Source: Amycolatopsis acididurans (GTDB lineage: Bacteria > Actinomycetota > Actinomycetes > Mycobacteriales > Pseudonocardiaceae). Taken from it: a stretch of 64,000 bases of DNA. The stretch is taken from NCBI RefSeq assembly GCF_012328925.1, contig NZ_JAAXLS010000026.1, positions 1 to 64,000 on the forward strand. The letters run 5' to 3'. The position numbers and the translations under genes are program-made. The notes beneath the pieces are model-generated. The model had not been told where the DNA came from. It did no database searches and saw nothing but the letters and a program-made list of their open reading frames with translations. Numbering within the stretch: position 1 is the stretch's first letter; each line of letters starts with the position of its first letter. This document shows, piece by piece, positions 8,339 to 17,144 of this stretch.

Positions 8339-9706
8339 ATGGAACGCCCACTCGCCGGATCGCTGACGAGTCCCGAGGAGCTGTTCGCACGCGGCAAGGC
8401 GCTGCGGGAACAGTCTCCGCCCGCCGGGCACGACGTCACCAGCCCGAAGCGGCCCGGCGTACTGGCGTTCCTCGAGGCGAGCAACGAAGGGCGCCTCGAG
8501 GACCTGATCCCGCTGCGGATCGGGCGCATGACCGCCTCGCCGTTCGCGTTCTTCCGCGGCTCGGCCGGGCTCATGGCGGCCGACCTCGCCGGCACCCCGG
8601 ACAGCGGCCTTGCCGCGCGGCTGTGCGGCGACGCGCACGCGGGCAACTTCGGCCTGTACGGCACCCCGGACGGGCAGATCGTCATGGACATCAACGATTT
8701 CGACGAGACGATCGACGGCCCGTGGGAGTGGGACCTCAAACGGCTCGCGGCCAGTCTCGTGCTCGCCGGCCGCGAAGGCGGTGTGTCCGAAAAGGACTGC
8801 CGGGACGCCGCCGAGGACGCGGCGAAGTCCTACCGCCGCACGGTGCGTGCACTGGCCGAGCTGCCACTGCTGCGGGCGTGGAACGCGCTGCCCGACGCCT
8901 CCGCCCTGGACAAGGTCGATGCGGGCGATCTCGCCGACGAGCTCGCCAAGGCCGCGTCGAAGGCCCGCAAGAACACCAGCGCCAAGGTCTCGGCCAAGTG
9001 GACCCAGCACATCGAGGACCACTACACCGGCGTGCGGCACCACCGCTTCGTCGAGGATCCGCCCGTGCTGCGGCACGTGGACGAGGCCACCGCGGACGCC
9101 GTCTTCACCGGACTGGTGTCGTATATGGACACTCTGCGGGAGTCGCGGCGGGAGCTGATCTGCCGGTACCGGGTCGCCGACATCGCGTTCCGCGTCGTGG
9201 GCACCGGCAGCACCGGCCTGCGCAGCTACGTCGCGCTGCTGCACGGCAACACCGACGAAGACCTTGTGCTGCAAGTGAAGGAGGCCCGCCCGTCCGCGCT
9301 GGCGCCGTACCTGCCCGCCCGGCCCGCGCGGCACGAGGGCGAGCGGATCGTGCACGGCGCGCGGCGGGTGCAGGCCGAGACCGACATCCTGCTCGGCTGG
9401 ACCACGGTCGAGAACCGGCCGTTCATCGTGCGCCAGTTCCGCAACATGAAGGGCTCGATCGACGCGACCACGCTCAAGGGCAAGGACCTCGACGACTACG
9501 GCAGGCTCGCCGGCGCACTGCTCGCGCGGGCCCACATCCGCTCCATTCATCCGCGGCTGCTCGCGGGTTACCTCGACGGCGACGACGACCTCGACGAGAC
9601 CATCGGGCGGTACGCGGTGCGCTACGCCGACCAGGCCGAGGCCGACCACGCCGAACTGGCGAAAGCCGTCAAGGACGGCGAACTGCCCGCTCTGGAAGGC
9701 GTATGA
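8339..9706 (+). CDS. DUF2252 protein
   Basis: The 455-residue protein matches DUF2252, a family with a kinase/phosphotransferase-like fold and no settled function. Recognisable segments are FFRGSAGLMAADLAG, LCGDAHAGNFGLYGTPDG (resembling the HGDxxxxN catalytic loop of aminoglycoside-phosphotransferase-like kinases) and VMDINDFDETIDGPWEWDLK (resembling the metal-binding DxD region). It ends GALLARAHIRS followed by an acidic tail. The stop overlaps the start of the PAP2 gene by three bases, so the two are coupled. The kinase comparison is my inference; a substrate cannot be named. Confidence 0.8.
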   Translation: MERPLAGSLTSPEELFARGKALREQSPPAGHDVTSPKRPGVLAFLEASNEGRLEDLIPLRIGRMTASPFAFFRGSAGLMAADLAGTPDSGLAARLCGDAHAGNFGLYGTPDGQIVMDINDFDETIDGPWEWDLKRLAASLVLAGREGGVSEKDCRDAAEDAAKSYRRTVRALAELPLLRAWNALPDASALDKVDAGDLADELAKAASKARKNTSAKVSAKWTQHIEDHYTGVRHHRFVEDPPVLRHVDEATADAVFTGLVSYMDTLRESRRELICRYRVADIAFRVVGTGSTGLRSYVALLHGNTDEDLVLQVKEARPSALAPYLPARPARHEGERIVHGARRVQAETDILLGWTTVENRPFIVRQFRNMKGSIDATTLKGKDLDDYGRLAGALLARAHIRSIHPRLLAGYLDGDDDLDETIGRYAVRYADQAEADHAELAKAVKDGELPALEGV

Positions 9707-10278
9707 GCTGGGTCGCGGCCGTCGCGGCACTCGCCGGGATCGCGCTCGGCCTGTGGGTGCCCGGCGGCGCGGTACCGGTGGACCACGGCGGCCCGCTTCT
9801 GGAGATCATGGTGCAGCCGACCGAACCGTACGTGCTGCTGCCCGCGATCGCGCTGATGACCGCGTGGTGCGCGGGGAAACGCCGCTGGCACGGTCTCGTG
9901 CTCTGCCTCGCGGGCAGCCTCGTGCCGGTCGCGCTCAACACGTGGGTGCTCAAGCCGCTGTTCGACCGCCCGCTGCACGACTACCTCGCCTATCCGAGCG
10001 GGCACACGGTCAGCCTGGTCGCCGTGCTCACCGTGCTGGTGCTGCTGGCGAAACGGGTGCTCGCCGCCGTGCTCGCCGTGGTGGTCACGGTCATCGCGGG
10101 CACCGGGCTGGTCGGACTGGGCTACCACTACCCCGTCGACGTGGCGGGCGGGACGTGCTTCGCGGTCGCCCTCGTGCTCACGATCGCGCTGGTACTGCGT
10201 CTCGTGCCAGTGCCATCAGGCGGCTCACCGCGCGGAGATACTTCTTCCGGTAGCCCCCCTGCAGCATCTCCTCGGTGA
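9703..10278 (+). CDS. PAP2-family membrane phosphatase
   Basis: The 191-residue protein with about five membrane helices carries the type-2 phosphatidic acid phosphatase signatures KPLFDRP, YPSGHT and GLGYHYPVDVAGG (with a His near the last motif). Such enzymes dephosphorylate lipid phosphates or polyprenyl pyrophosphates at the membrane. It starts inside the DUF2252 stop codon (translational coupling). Its last 33 codons overlap the 3' end of the convergent zapE gene by 101 bp; the Ser/Pro-rich tail after VPVPSGG looks like read-through into zapE, so the essential domain ends earlier. Confidence 0.8.
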   Translation: MSWVAAVAALAGIALGLWVPGGAVPVDHGGPLLEIMVQPTEPYVLLPAIALMTAWCAGKRRWHGLVLCLAGSLVPVALNTWVLKPLFDRPLHDYLAYPSGHTVSLVAVLTVLVLLAKRVLAAVLAVVVTVIAGTGLVGLGYHYPVDVAGGTCFAVALVLTIALVLRLVPVPSGGSPRGDTSSGSPPAASPR

Positions 10279-11197
10279 ACAGCTCCGACAGCGGCCGCCC
10301 GGACGCGAGCACCGGGATCGCGCGGTCGTAGAGCCGGTCGGCGAAGGCGACCAGCCGCAGCGCCACGTTCTGGTCCGGCGCCGGACGCACGCCGCGCAGG
10401 TGCACCCGGGACACGCCGTCCACCAGCCGGCCGTAGCGCGACGGGTGCAGGCTCGCCAGGTGGTCGCACAGCGCGTCGAACTCGTCGATCGTCGCGCCCT
10501 CGTGCGTGGCCGCGGAGCTTTCCAGCGTCTCCTCGTCGGCCGGGGGCGGCGGCTCGGGCAGGCCGCGGTGCCGGTAGTCGGGGCCGTCCACGCGCACCAC
10601 GGAGAACCGCTGCGACAGCGACTGGATCTCGCGCAGGAAGTCCTCGGCCGCGAACCGGCCCTCACCGAGCTTGTCCGGCAGCGTGTTCGAGGTCGCCGCG
10701 ACGTACACGCCCGCGTCGGTCAGCTCCCGCAGCAGCCGCGTGACCAGCATCGTGTCGCCCGGGTCGTCCAGCTCGAACTCGTCGATCGCCAGCAGCCGGT
10801 GCTCGGACAGCCGCCGCACGGCCTCGGTGAACCCGAGCGCGCCGACCAGGTGGGTCAGCTCGACGAAGGTGCCGTACGCCTTCGGCGAGGGCGCGGCGTG
10901 CCAGGTGGACGCGAGCAGGTGCGTCTTGCCCACGCCGAACCCGCCGTCGAGGTACAGACCGCCCGCGCTCGGCTGCTTGCCGCCGCCACCGAACAGGCGG
11001 AACTTCGGCTTGCGCTGCGCCGCGCCGTCGATGCGCCCGGCGAAGACCGCGCACGATTCGACGGCCTGCGCCTGGCTGGGCTCGTCCGGATTGGGCACGT
11101 AGGTGGAGAACCGGACGCCGTCGAACCGTGGCGGTGGCACGAGCGAACCGATCAGTTCGTCGGGCCCGATCTCGGGGCGGCGGTCGGTCAAATGCAT
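10178..11197 (-). CDS. zapE: ZapE/AFG1-like ATPase
   Basis: The 339-residue AAA-type ATPase is of the AFG1/ZapE family, known in E. coli as a cell-division factor acting on the FtsZ ring. Walker A is in DGGFGVGKTHLLAS (near residue 95) and Walker B in LLAIDEFELDDPGD. The family-typical C-terminus has VALRLVAFADRLYDRAIPVL and FTEEMLQGGYRKKYLRAVSR. The ATG at 11197 follows TACGCT on the minus strand by 7 bases (leaderless). The 3' end overlaps the convergent PAP2 gene. Function in this organism is by family only. Confidence 0.85.
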   Translation of the reverse strand: MHLTDRRPEIGPDELIGSLVPPPRFDGVRFSTYVPNPDEPSQAQAVESCAVFAGRIDGAAQRKPKFRLFGGGGKQPSAGGLYLDGGFGVGKTHLLASTWHAAPSPKAYGTFVELTHLVGALGFTEAVRRLSEHRLLAIDEFELDDPGDTMLVTRLLRELTDAGVYVAATSNTLPDKLGEGRFAAEDFLREIQSLSQRFSVVRVDGPDYRHRGLPEPPPPADEETLESSAATHEGATIDEFDALCDHLASLHPSRYGRLVDGVSRVHLRGVRPAPDQNVALRLVAFADRLYDRAIPVLASGRPLSELFTEEMLQGGYRKKYLRAVSRLMALARDAVPARS

Positions 11198-11204
11198 GGT
11201 TACG

Positions 11205-11210
11205 AGCGTA
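11205..11210 (-). promoter_or_regulatory. -10 box of a leaderless promoter
   Basis: On the minus strand TACGCT lies 7 bases before the zapE ATG at 11197. It sets that start rather than the upstream in-frame codon at 11263. Confidence 0.45.
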
Positions 11211-11252
11211 TCTGGGAAGCCTCGCTCGACCGCGTTGTCGTCTCGTGTTGGG

Positions 11253-12008
11253 ATGCATCTCATGGATCAGCTGTGGCCTGCCCCACTGAACGACCTGACC
11301 GACGACGACCTGGCCCGCGTGTACGGCTATCCCGAGCACCTGGACGAGCCGTTCGTGCAGGTGAACTTCGTGTCCTCCGCCGACGGCGCGGCCACGCTCG
11401 AGGACCGTTCGGAGGGGCTGTCCCATCCGGCGGACAAGCGGATCTTCCTGCTCGGGCGGGACCTGTGTGACGTCGTGCTCGTCGGCGCGGGCACGGTGCG
11501 GTCGGAGGGCTATCGCGGGGCGCGCACCAACGACGAGCGGCGCGCCCGCCGCGCGAGCCTGGGGCTGTCGGAGATCCCGCCGATCGCCGTGGTGACCGGC
11601 AGCGGCCGGATCGACCCCTCGTGCGCACTGTTCACCGACACGAAGGTGCCGCCGATCGTCATCACCACCGAGCACGCCTCGGAGCAGCGCCGCGCGGAAC
11701 TGGCGAAGGCCGGCGCGGACATCCTCATCGCGGGCGAGCAGATGATCGACCTGACCGCGGCGCTGGACGGGCTGGCGCGGCGCGGGCTGTACCGGATCGA
11801 CTGCGAGGGCGGCCCGCATCTGTTCGGGGAGCTGATCGCGGAGGACCTGGTGGACCAGCTGTGCCTGACCGTCGCCCCGGTCCTCGCGGGCGCCGGCGCG
11901 GGCCGCATCGCGATGGGCCGCCTCTCCAGCGAGGCGCGGCGCATGGAACTGGCCTCGGTGCTGCACGAGGACGGGTTTTCCATGTTGCGGTACCGGAAAC
12001 GGGCCTAA
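11253..12008 (+). CDS. RibD C-terminal-domain family reductase
   Basis: The 251-residue protein is related to the pyrimidine-reductase half of riboflavin enzyme RibD and to dihydrofolate reductases. It shows VQVNFVSSADGAATLEDRSE, the nucleotide-binding GAGTVRSEGYRGAR and the C-terminal DCEGGPHLFGELI. It has no deaminase domain, so it is probably a stand-alone NADPH reductase and not the main RibD. The start may be ATG 11253 or ATG 11262; neither has a clear Shine-Dalgarno or -10 box. Its TAA stop forms part of the -10 box of the next gene. Confidence 0.75.
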   Translation: MHLMDQLWPAPLNDLTDDDLARVYGYPEHLDEPFVQVNFVSSADGAATLEDRSEGLSHPADKRIFLLGRDLCDVVLVGAGTVRSEGYRGARTNDERRARRASLGLSEIPPIAVVTGSGRIDPSCALFTDTKVPPIVITTEHASEQRRAELAKAGADILIAGEQMIDLTAALDGLARRGLYRIDCEGGPHLFGELIAEDLVDQLCLTVAPVLAGAGAGRIAMGRLSSEARRMELASVLHEDGFSMLRYRKRA

Positions 12009-12011
12009 CCT
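12006..12011 (+). promoter_or_regulatory. -10 box of a leaderless promoter
   Basis: TAACCT overlaps the stop codon of the reductase gene and lies 6 bases before the ATG at 12018. Confidence 0.5.
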
Positions 12012-12017
12012 GAACAC

Positions 12018-12536
12018 ATGCTCCGTTCCCCACGGCTCGACCTTGTGGAACTGTGCCCGGAAACCCTGGCGCGCATCGCCGACCGCGATCGCGCCTGGGT
12101 CGAGGCGAAGCTGGGCGTCGAGGTGCCCGAACCGTGGCTGGACGTGGTGCCCGCGGAGGTCAACCACAAGCTGGTGCGCGAGGATCCGGCCGTCGCGCCG
12201 TGGCTGTCCCGCGGGATCGTGCTGCGCGAGGAGTGCCGGCTGGTGGGCGAGATCGGCTTCCACAGCCGGCCGGACAGCCTCGCGGTGGTCGAGATCGGGT
12301 ACGAGGTGCTGCCCGAGTACCAGCGTCGCGGCATCGCGCGCGAGGCCGCCTACGCGCTCACCGACTGGGCGCACGCCACCACCGAGGCGACCGTCGTCTA
12401 CGCGACCATCGCGCGCACCAACCGCGCCTCCATCGCGCTGGTCCGTTCGCTCGGTTTCCGTTACGACGAGACCTACATCGATCCGGTGGAGGGCCCGCTC
12501 GTGTTCTACGAAAGCAAGCTTCCGCTGGCGCGCTGA
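12018..12536 (+). CDS. GNAT-family N-acetyltransferase
   Basis: The 172-residue protein resembles RimJ/RimL-type acetyltransferases: it opens with LRSPRLDLVELCPE, has the acetyl-CoA-binding region EIGYEVLPEYQRRGIAREAA (an R-G-I-A loop) and the late segment TIARTNRASIALVRSLGFR. Family members acetylate protein N-termini, amino sugars or small amines. The substrate is unknown. It is transcribed from its own leaderless promoter and lies 15 bp before the DNA ligase start. Confidence 0.8.
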   Translation: MLRSPRLDLVELCPETLARIADRDRAWVEAKLGVEVPEPWLDVVPAEVNHKLVREDPAVAPWLSRGIVLREECRLVGEIGFHSRPDSLAVVEIGYEVLPEYQRRGIAREAAYALTDWAHATTEATVVYATIARTNRASIALVRSLGFRYDETYIDPVEGPLVFYESKLPLAR

Positions 12537-12538
12537 GG

Positions 12539-12544
12539 CAGAAT
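12539..12544 (+). promoter_or_regulatory. possible -10 box of a leaderless promoter
   Basis: CAGAAT lies 7 bases before ATG 12552. It is the weakest of the -10 boxes listed here, but its spacing matches the others. Confidence 0.35.
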
Positions 12545-12551
12545 GGCGCGC

Positions 12552-13619
12552 ATGCTGCCCGTGCGCCCGCCGATCCAGCCGATGCTCGCCCGCGCGGTGA
12601 AGACCATTCCTGATGGCGCGGATCTGCTGTTCGAGCCGAAGTGGGACGGCTTCCGCTGCCTGGTCTTCCGCGACGGTGACGAGCTGACCCTGCAGTCACG
12701 CGCGGGCAAACCGCTCAACCGGTACTTCCCCGAGGTGCTCGAACGCCTGGCCGACGTACTGCCCGGCGCCGTGGCACTGGACGGCGAACTGGTCGTCGCG
12801 CGCGACGGGCATCTGGACTTCGACGCGCTGACCGAGCGCATCCATCCCGCCAAGAGCCGGGTCAGCCTGCTGGCCGGGCAGACCCCGGCCACGTTCGTGG
12901 CGTTCGACCTGCTCGCGCTCGACGAGGTGTCCTTTATGGACGAGCCGACGAGCGTACGCCGCGGCAGGCTGGAGAAGCTGACCGGCGAAGGCGTCAACAT
13001 CACGCCCGCGACCAGCGATCCGGAGACCGCGCGGCACTGGTTCACCCTGTTCGAGGGCGCGGGGCTGGACGGCGTGATCGGCAAACCGCTGGACGCGGTG
13101 TACCAGCCGGGCAAGCGGATCATGTCGAAGTACAAGCACTCCCGCACCGCCGACTGTGTGGTCGCGGGGCTGCGCTGGCATGCGGATTCGCAGCCGGGCG
13201 AGGCGGTGGGCTCGCTGCTGCTCGGCCTGTACGACGACAACGGCGTGCTGCACCACCCCGGTGTGGTCGGCTCGTTCCCCGCGGCGCGGCGGCGTGAACT
13301 CGCGACGGAACTGGCGGAGCTGATCACCGACGGCCCGCACCCGTGGCTCGGCGACAACGTGGTCGCGGGGCAGCGGCTGCCCGGCGGCGTCACGCGGTGG
13401 CGCAGCACGGAGCAGCCGTGGGTGCCGCTGCGCCCGGAACGCGTGGTCGAGGTCGGCTACGAGCACACCGAGGGCGGCCACCCGGCGCGGTTCCGGCACA
13501 CCGCGCAGTTCGTCCGCTGGCGCCCGGACCGCGAACCGTCCTCGTGCGGCTACGCCCAACTGGACGAACCCGCCCGCTACGACCTAGCCGCCGTCTTCCA
13601 GGGCAAAGTCCACCCCTGA
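12552..13619 (+). CDS. ligC: ATP-dependent DNA ligase, LigC-like
   Basis: The 355-residue protein has the adenylation domain with active-site Lys in EPKWDGFR (near residue 28), followed by LDGELVVARDG (motif III region), VAFDLLA, GLDGVIGKPLDAVYQPGKR (motif IV) and MSKYKHSRTADCVV (motif V), then an OB-fold domain. Length and order match actinobacterial LigC, a single-strand break ligase linked to end joining and excision repair. ATG 12552 (MLPVRPPIQPMLAR) agrees with LigC homologues and a -10 box; ATG 12543 is an alternative. No Ku or LigD gene is near. Confidence 0.85.
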   Translation: MLPVRPPIQPMLARAVKTIPDGADLLFEPKWDGFRCLVFRDGDELTLQSRAGKPLNRYFPEVLERLADVLPGAVALDGELVVARDGHLDFDALTERIHPAKSRVSLLAGQTPATFVAFDLLALDEVSFMDEPTSVRRGRLEKLTGEGVNITPATSDPETARHWFTLFEGAGLDGVIGKPLDAVYQPGKRIMSKYKHSRTADCVVAGLRWHADSQPGEAVGSLLLGLYDDNGVLHHPGVVGSFPAARRRELATELAELITDGPHPWLGDNVVAGQRLPGGVTRWRSTEQPWVPLRPERVVEVGYEHTEGGHPARFRHTAQFVRWRPDREPSSCGYAQLDEPARYDLAAVFQGKVHP

Positions 13620-13620
13620 C

Positions 13621-14182
13621 ACCCTCGCGAGTCGAGGATTGCGTGCGCCCGAGTCGAGGGTTGCGTGCGCCCGAGTCGAGGGTTGCGTGCGCCCGAGTCG
13701 AGGGTTGCGTGCGCGGGAGTTGAGGTTGCGCGCGCGAGTTGAAGGTTCCGCGTGCGCGCCGGGGCTTTCGGACGGCGCGAGTTGAGGGTTCCGAGAGCGC
13801 GAGTCGGGCGTTCCACGTGTGCGAATCGAGGATTCCAAGCGCGCGAGTCGAAGGTCTCGCGACGCGCGAGTTGAGCGTTCCAGGCGTGCGAGTTTTCGAC
13901 ACAGCGGGCGGGCTTCGATGAGCCTCGTCGCCCTCAACTCCCGATTCGAACGCGCGCAACCCCCGACTCGGGCGCGCCCAACCCACGACTCGCGCGCGCA
14001 AGCAACCGCCGCCGCCGCCGACTCGGGCGCACCCAACGCCCGACTCGGGCGCACGCAACCCCCAAACCGGGCGCACCCAACCCCAACTCGCGCACACGCA
14101 AGCCCCGACTCGGGCGCGCGCAGCGCCCAACCCTGGCGCGCCCAACCCGCGACTCGGGCGCACGCAACGCCCGACTCGCGTG
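13621..14182. repeat. 22-bp-period repeat array in two opposing halves
   Basis: The left half (13629-13900) has twelve GAGTYG-type cores at 13629, 13651, 13673, 13695, 13717, 13736, 13779, 13801, 13823, 13845, 13868 and 13890, mostly 22 bp apart, with unit CCCGAGTCGAGGGTTGC. The right half (13934-14182) has about eleven copies of the reverse complement at 13943, 13965, 13987, 14020, 14042, 14064, 14085, 14107, 14129, 14151 and 14173. The two halves thus face each other around about 13920 and could pair as a large imperfect hairpin. The array is intergenic between the ligase and a lipoprotein gene. Reading frames across it give only Arg/Gly/Ser-rich low-complexity translations and I do not call them genes. 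Confidence 0.85.
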
Positions 14183-14266
14183 GCGGTGGGTGGGGCCGCT
14201 TACTTGCTGCTCACCGGGGGCGTGCGAAGGTCGCAGTAGCAACGTCATGAATTGAGGGGACTCGTC

Positions 14267-15814
14267 TTGTTCCGCCGGCCTGCCCTGCTTCCGCTCGTCT
14301 TGCTGGTGCCCGCGCTGCTGGCGGGCTGCACCGCGGGGCCGTCGCAGCGCCCCGCCGTGGTGGACAACGACCAGCACTCCACCGCCCCGGCCTCGAGCAC
14401 CGCGCGGCAGGTCCCGCTGCCGCCGCTGACCGAACCGCAGTCCCCATCGGTGGACTGGACCGACTGCGACCAGGACACCCGCGCCCGGCTCGACCCGCCC
14501 GCCGTCCCGGCCACGCTGCACTTCATGTGCGGCAACGTCCGGTCCGTCCTCGACTCGCCCGACCTCCCCGGCCGCGTGCAGACCCACATCGGCCTGCTCA
14601 AAGCGGGCGACGGGCCGATCCCGCTGCTCGTGCTCAACGACGTCGACGGGGAACCGGGCACGCTCTACGCCGCGCACCTCGCCGCGATCCTGCCCTCGGC
14701 GATGCTGCAGCGGTTCTCCCTGATCGGCGTCGACCGGCGCGGCACCGGCGGCTCCGACGCGATCGGCTGCGTGCCCACCGACGTGCGCGGCCAGTTGCTC
14801 AGCACCGACCCGGCGGGCGGCGACCTCGAACCGGTCCTCGACGCGGCACGTAAGGCCGGCCAGCAGTGCTCGATCGAACTGGGCAGCGCCCAGCAGGCGA
14901 TCGACGCGTGGCGCACCGCGGGCGATCTGGACGAGATCCGCCAGGAACTGGGCGTGCCGAAGCTCAACGCGATCGCCCGCGGGGAGGCCGCGCAGGTCGT
15001 CACCGCCTACGCCAACCGGTTCACCGGCAGGCTGGGGCGCATCGTGCTCGACGGCGTGCCCGACCCGTCCAGCGATCCGGCGACCGTGCTCGGCGAGCTG
15101 GCCGCGGCACAGCAGGCCACGCTGGAGGCGTTCGGCGCGAACTGCGCGGCCCGTGGCTGCCCGCTCGGCCAGGACGCCGTGGGCGTGGTGACCGCGCTGC
15201 TCGCCCAGCTGCGCGCGAACCCGCCCACGCTGGCCAACGGCGTGCCCTTCGCCCCCGGGGTCGCACTCAACGCGGTGCTCATGGGCCTGCGCGACCCGGC
15301 CCGCTGGCCAGAGCTGGCCGATGCCATCCAGGCCGCCCGCACCGGCAACCCGACCCAGCTCGCCGCGTTCGTCGCACCACTGATCAACGGCTCGCCGGTC
15401 GCGCCGTCCCGGTTCGACGGCGCCCTGGCCACGCAGTGCAACGACACCGCGACCCGGATACCCGCGGACCGCATCACCGCGCTCACCCAGCAGCTGCGGC
15501 AGCGTTCGGCGCTGTTCGGCGGCCTCGTCACGCAGCAGCTCGTCTGGTGCGCGCCGTGGCCGGGGCGCACCGAGGCGATGCCCTCGATCGGGGTGGCCGG
15601 CACCCCGCCGATCCTGGTGACCAGCGCCGCCGCCGACCCGGTGACCCCGGAGACGGGCACCACCAGGGCCACCGCGCAGATGTCGAGCGCCGTGCGGATC
15701 TCGTGGCAGGGCGCCGGGCACGGCGCGCTCACCTCGCCGTGCGTCGGCGAATCCGTGCGGACATTCCTCGTCGACGGCAAGGTGCCCGCCAATGGCACGC
15801 TCTGCCCGGCGTAG
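14267..15814 (+). CDS. TAP-like alpha/beta-hydrolase lipoprotein
   Basis: The 515-residue protein begins with a lipoprotein signal (FRRPALLPLVLLVPALLAGC, lipobox LLAGC), so it is exported and lipid-anchored. The rest follows the actinobacterial secreted tripeptidyl-aminopeptidase/TAP-like hydrolase fold, with FSLIGVDRRGTGGSDAIGC and a C-terminal TAP-like domain (PPILVTSAAADPVTPETG, then GAGHGALTSPCV with the likely catalytic Asp and His). The expected nucleophile motif GxSxG reads IARGEAAQVV, so the Ser is replaced (RGEAA) and activity is doubtful. The start is TTG 14267, preceded by AGGGGA at 14255-14260. Confidence 0.75.
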   Translation: MFRRPALLPLVLLVPALLAGCTAGPSQRPAVVDNDQHSTAPASSTARQVPLPPLTEPQSPSVDWTDCDQDTRARLDPPAVPATLHFMCGNVRSVLDSPDLPGRVQTHIGLLKAGDGPIPLLVLNDVDGEPGTLYAAHLAAILPSAMLQRFSLIGVDRRGTGGSDAIGCVPTDVRGQLLSTDPAGGDLEPVLDAARKAGQQCSIELGSAQQAIDAWRTAGDLDEIRQELGVPKLNAIARGEAAQVVTAYANRFTGRLGRIVLDGVPDPSSDPATVLGELAAAQQATLEAFGANCAARGCPLGQDAVGVVTALLAQLRANPPTLANGVPFAPGVALNAVLMGLRDPARWPELADAIQAARTGNPTQLAAFVAPLINGSPVAPSRFDGALATQCNDTATRIPADRITALTQQLRQRSALFGGLVTQQLVWCAPWPGRTEAMPSIGVAGTPPILVTSAAADPVTPETGTTRATAQMSSAVRISWQGAGHGALTSPCVGESVRTFLVDGKVPANGTLCPA

Positions 15815-15834
15815 GCGCCGTCTCCGCAGGCCGT

Positions 15835-15840
15835 TACCCT
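15835..15840 (+). promoter_or_regulatory. possible -10 box for the second GT87 gene
   Basis: TACCCT would start a transcript near 15847, giving a short leader with a GGGGG ribosome-binding stretch at 15872-15876 before the GTG at 15882. Confidence 0.3.
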
Positions 15841-15881
15841 TGTCGTTCGCCAGTCGTCCAGGTCCTGCACCGGGGGTTACC

Positions 15882-17144
15882 GTGTCATCTTCCGCCGTCG
15901 AGGCCCCGGCCGCCGTGCCGCCGCCCGCGGTGCCGGAGAGACGCGCGGTGCCCGCCGCGGTCTTCTGGACCGTGCTCGTGCTCGGCGCGGTGGCCGGCGC
16001 CTGGTACGTCAAGCAGGTCGTCGGCGACATGGGCAGCCTGATGCACCTGAAGGACCTGGGCGTGTACCAGATCGCCGGGCAGCGCATCGTCGACGGCGTC
16101 TCGGTCTACGACACCCCGCTGCTGGGCAACACGCGCGGGGTGTGGGAGTTCGTGTACACGCCGTTCGCGGCGCTGCTGTTCGTGCCGCTGGCGAAGCTGC
16201 ACGGCGACCTGTTCACCTCCGTCGGCGCGATCGGCGATTTCGTCGCGCTCGCGGTCGCGGTGTGGGCGGCGCTGTCGATGCTCGGCTACCGCCGCGACCT
16301 GCGGCTCGTCGTGTTCAGCCTGCCGCTGTCGGCGCTGCTCATGTGGTGCGAGCCGATCCGCGAGACGATGGCGTTCGGCCAGGTCAACATCCTGCTGATG
16401 ACGCTCGTGCTGGTGGACATGGCGCTGCCGGACTCCTTCCGCGGCAAGGGCGTGCTGACCGGGATCGCGGCCGGGATCAAGCTGACCCCGCTGTTCTTCC
16501 TGGTGTATCTGCTGTTCACCCGGCGCTACCGGGCCGCGGCGGTGTCGGCGGGCTCGTTCGTCGCCACGATCGCCATCGGTTTCGCCGTGATGCCGCACGA
16601 TTCGAAGACGTTCTGGTCGGGCGCGTTCGCCGACCCGACGCGCGTCGGCGTGCCGGAGAACCCGCAGAACGAGTCGCTACGCGGCATGTTCGCGCGCAGC
16701 ATCGGCCTGGACGGCGGCAAGCAGCTGCTGTGGGTCGCGCTCGCCGCCGTGATCGCGCTGGCGTGCCTGCTGCTCGCGCGGAAGCTGTCGTTCGGCCGTC
16801 AGGAACTGCTCGCGGTGACGCTGTGCGGCCTGGCCACCACGGCGGTCTCGCCGTACACGTGGGTGCACCACTGGGTGTGGTGGGGCGCGTTGCTGGTCTA
16901 CCTGCTGCACGCGTCGCTACGGCGCAAGGCGGTGCTGGCCTGGCTCGGGCTGCTGGTGGCGGCCGTGGTGACCTCCGGCGGGGTGCTGATGCTGTTCGGC
17001 TCGAAGCGCAGCAGCGTCCTGGACTTCCCGTCGTGGAACCATCTCGGCGTCGTCTACCACAACGCCTACATCTGGCTGACGCTCGCGCTGTTCGCCGCGG
17101 TGGCGGTGCGGCTGCGCAAGCTCACGTCGGCGAGCCCGCGGTAG
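15882..17144 (+). CDS. GT87-type polyprenol-phosphate-mannose mannosyltransferase
   Basis: The 420-residue multi-pass membrane protein is the same family as 1027-2268. Shared marks are LKDLGVYQIAGQRIVDGVSVYD with the early acidic loop, WEFVYTPFAALLFVPL and GVLTGIAAGIKLTPLFFLVY. It is predicted to add mannose from polyprenyl-phosphate-mannose to an outer-membrane-leaflet acceptor. The start is GTG 15882 after a GGGGG sequence, not the 90-base upstream codon inside the hydrolase gene. Its 3' end overlaps the convergent LLM gene by 79 bp. Confidence 0.8.
   Translation: MSSSAVEAPAAVPPPAVPERRAVPAAVFWTVLVLGAVAGAWYVKQVVGDMGSLMHLKDLGVYQIAGQRIVDGVSVYDTPLLGNTRGVWEFVYTPFAALLFVPLAKLHGDLFTSVGAIGDFVALAVAVWAALSMLGYRRDLRLVVFSLPLSALLMWCEPIRETMAFGQVNILLMTLVLVDMALPDSFRGKGVLTGIAAGIKLTPLFFLVYLLFTRRYRAAAVSAGSFVATIAIGFAVMPHDSKTFWSGAFADPTRVGVPENPQNESLRGMFARSIGLDGGKQLLWVALAAVIALACLLLARKLSFGRQELLAVTLCGLATTAVSPYTWVHHWVWWGALLVYLLHASLRRKAVLAWLGLLVAAVVTSGGVLMLFGSKRSSVLDFPSWNHLGVVYHNAYIWLTLALFAAVAVRLRKLTSASPR

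Noticed and set aside
13621..14182. CRISPR array
   Set aside because: The period is about 22 bp with no unique spacer between units, the units diverge, the orientation flips midway and no cas genes are near.
13390..16087. Leftward open frames across the repeat array (257 and 717 codons)
   Set aside because: They read the 22-bp units as repeats of Arg/Pro/Ser/Gly and then continue antisense to the lipoprotein hydrolase. No ribosome-binding site or domain is present.
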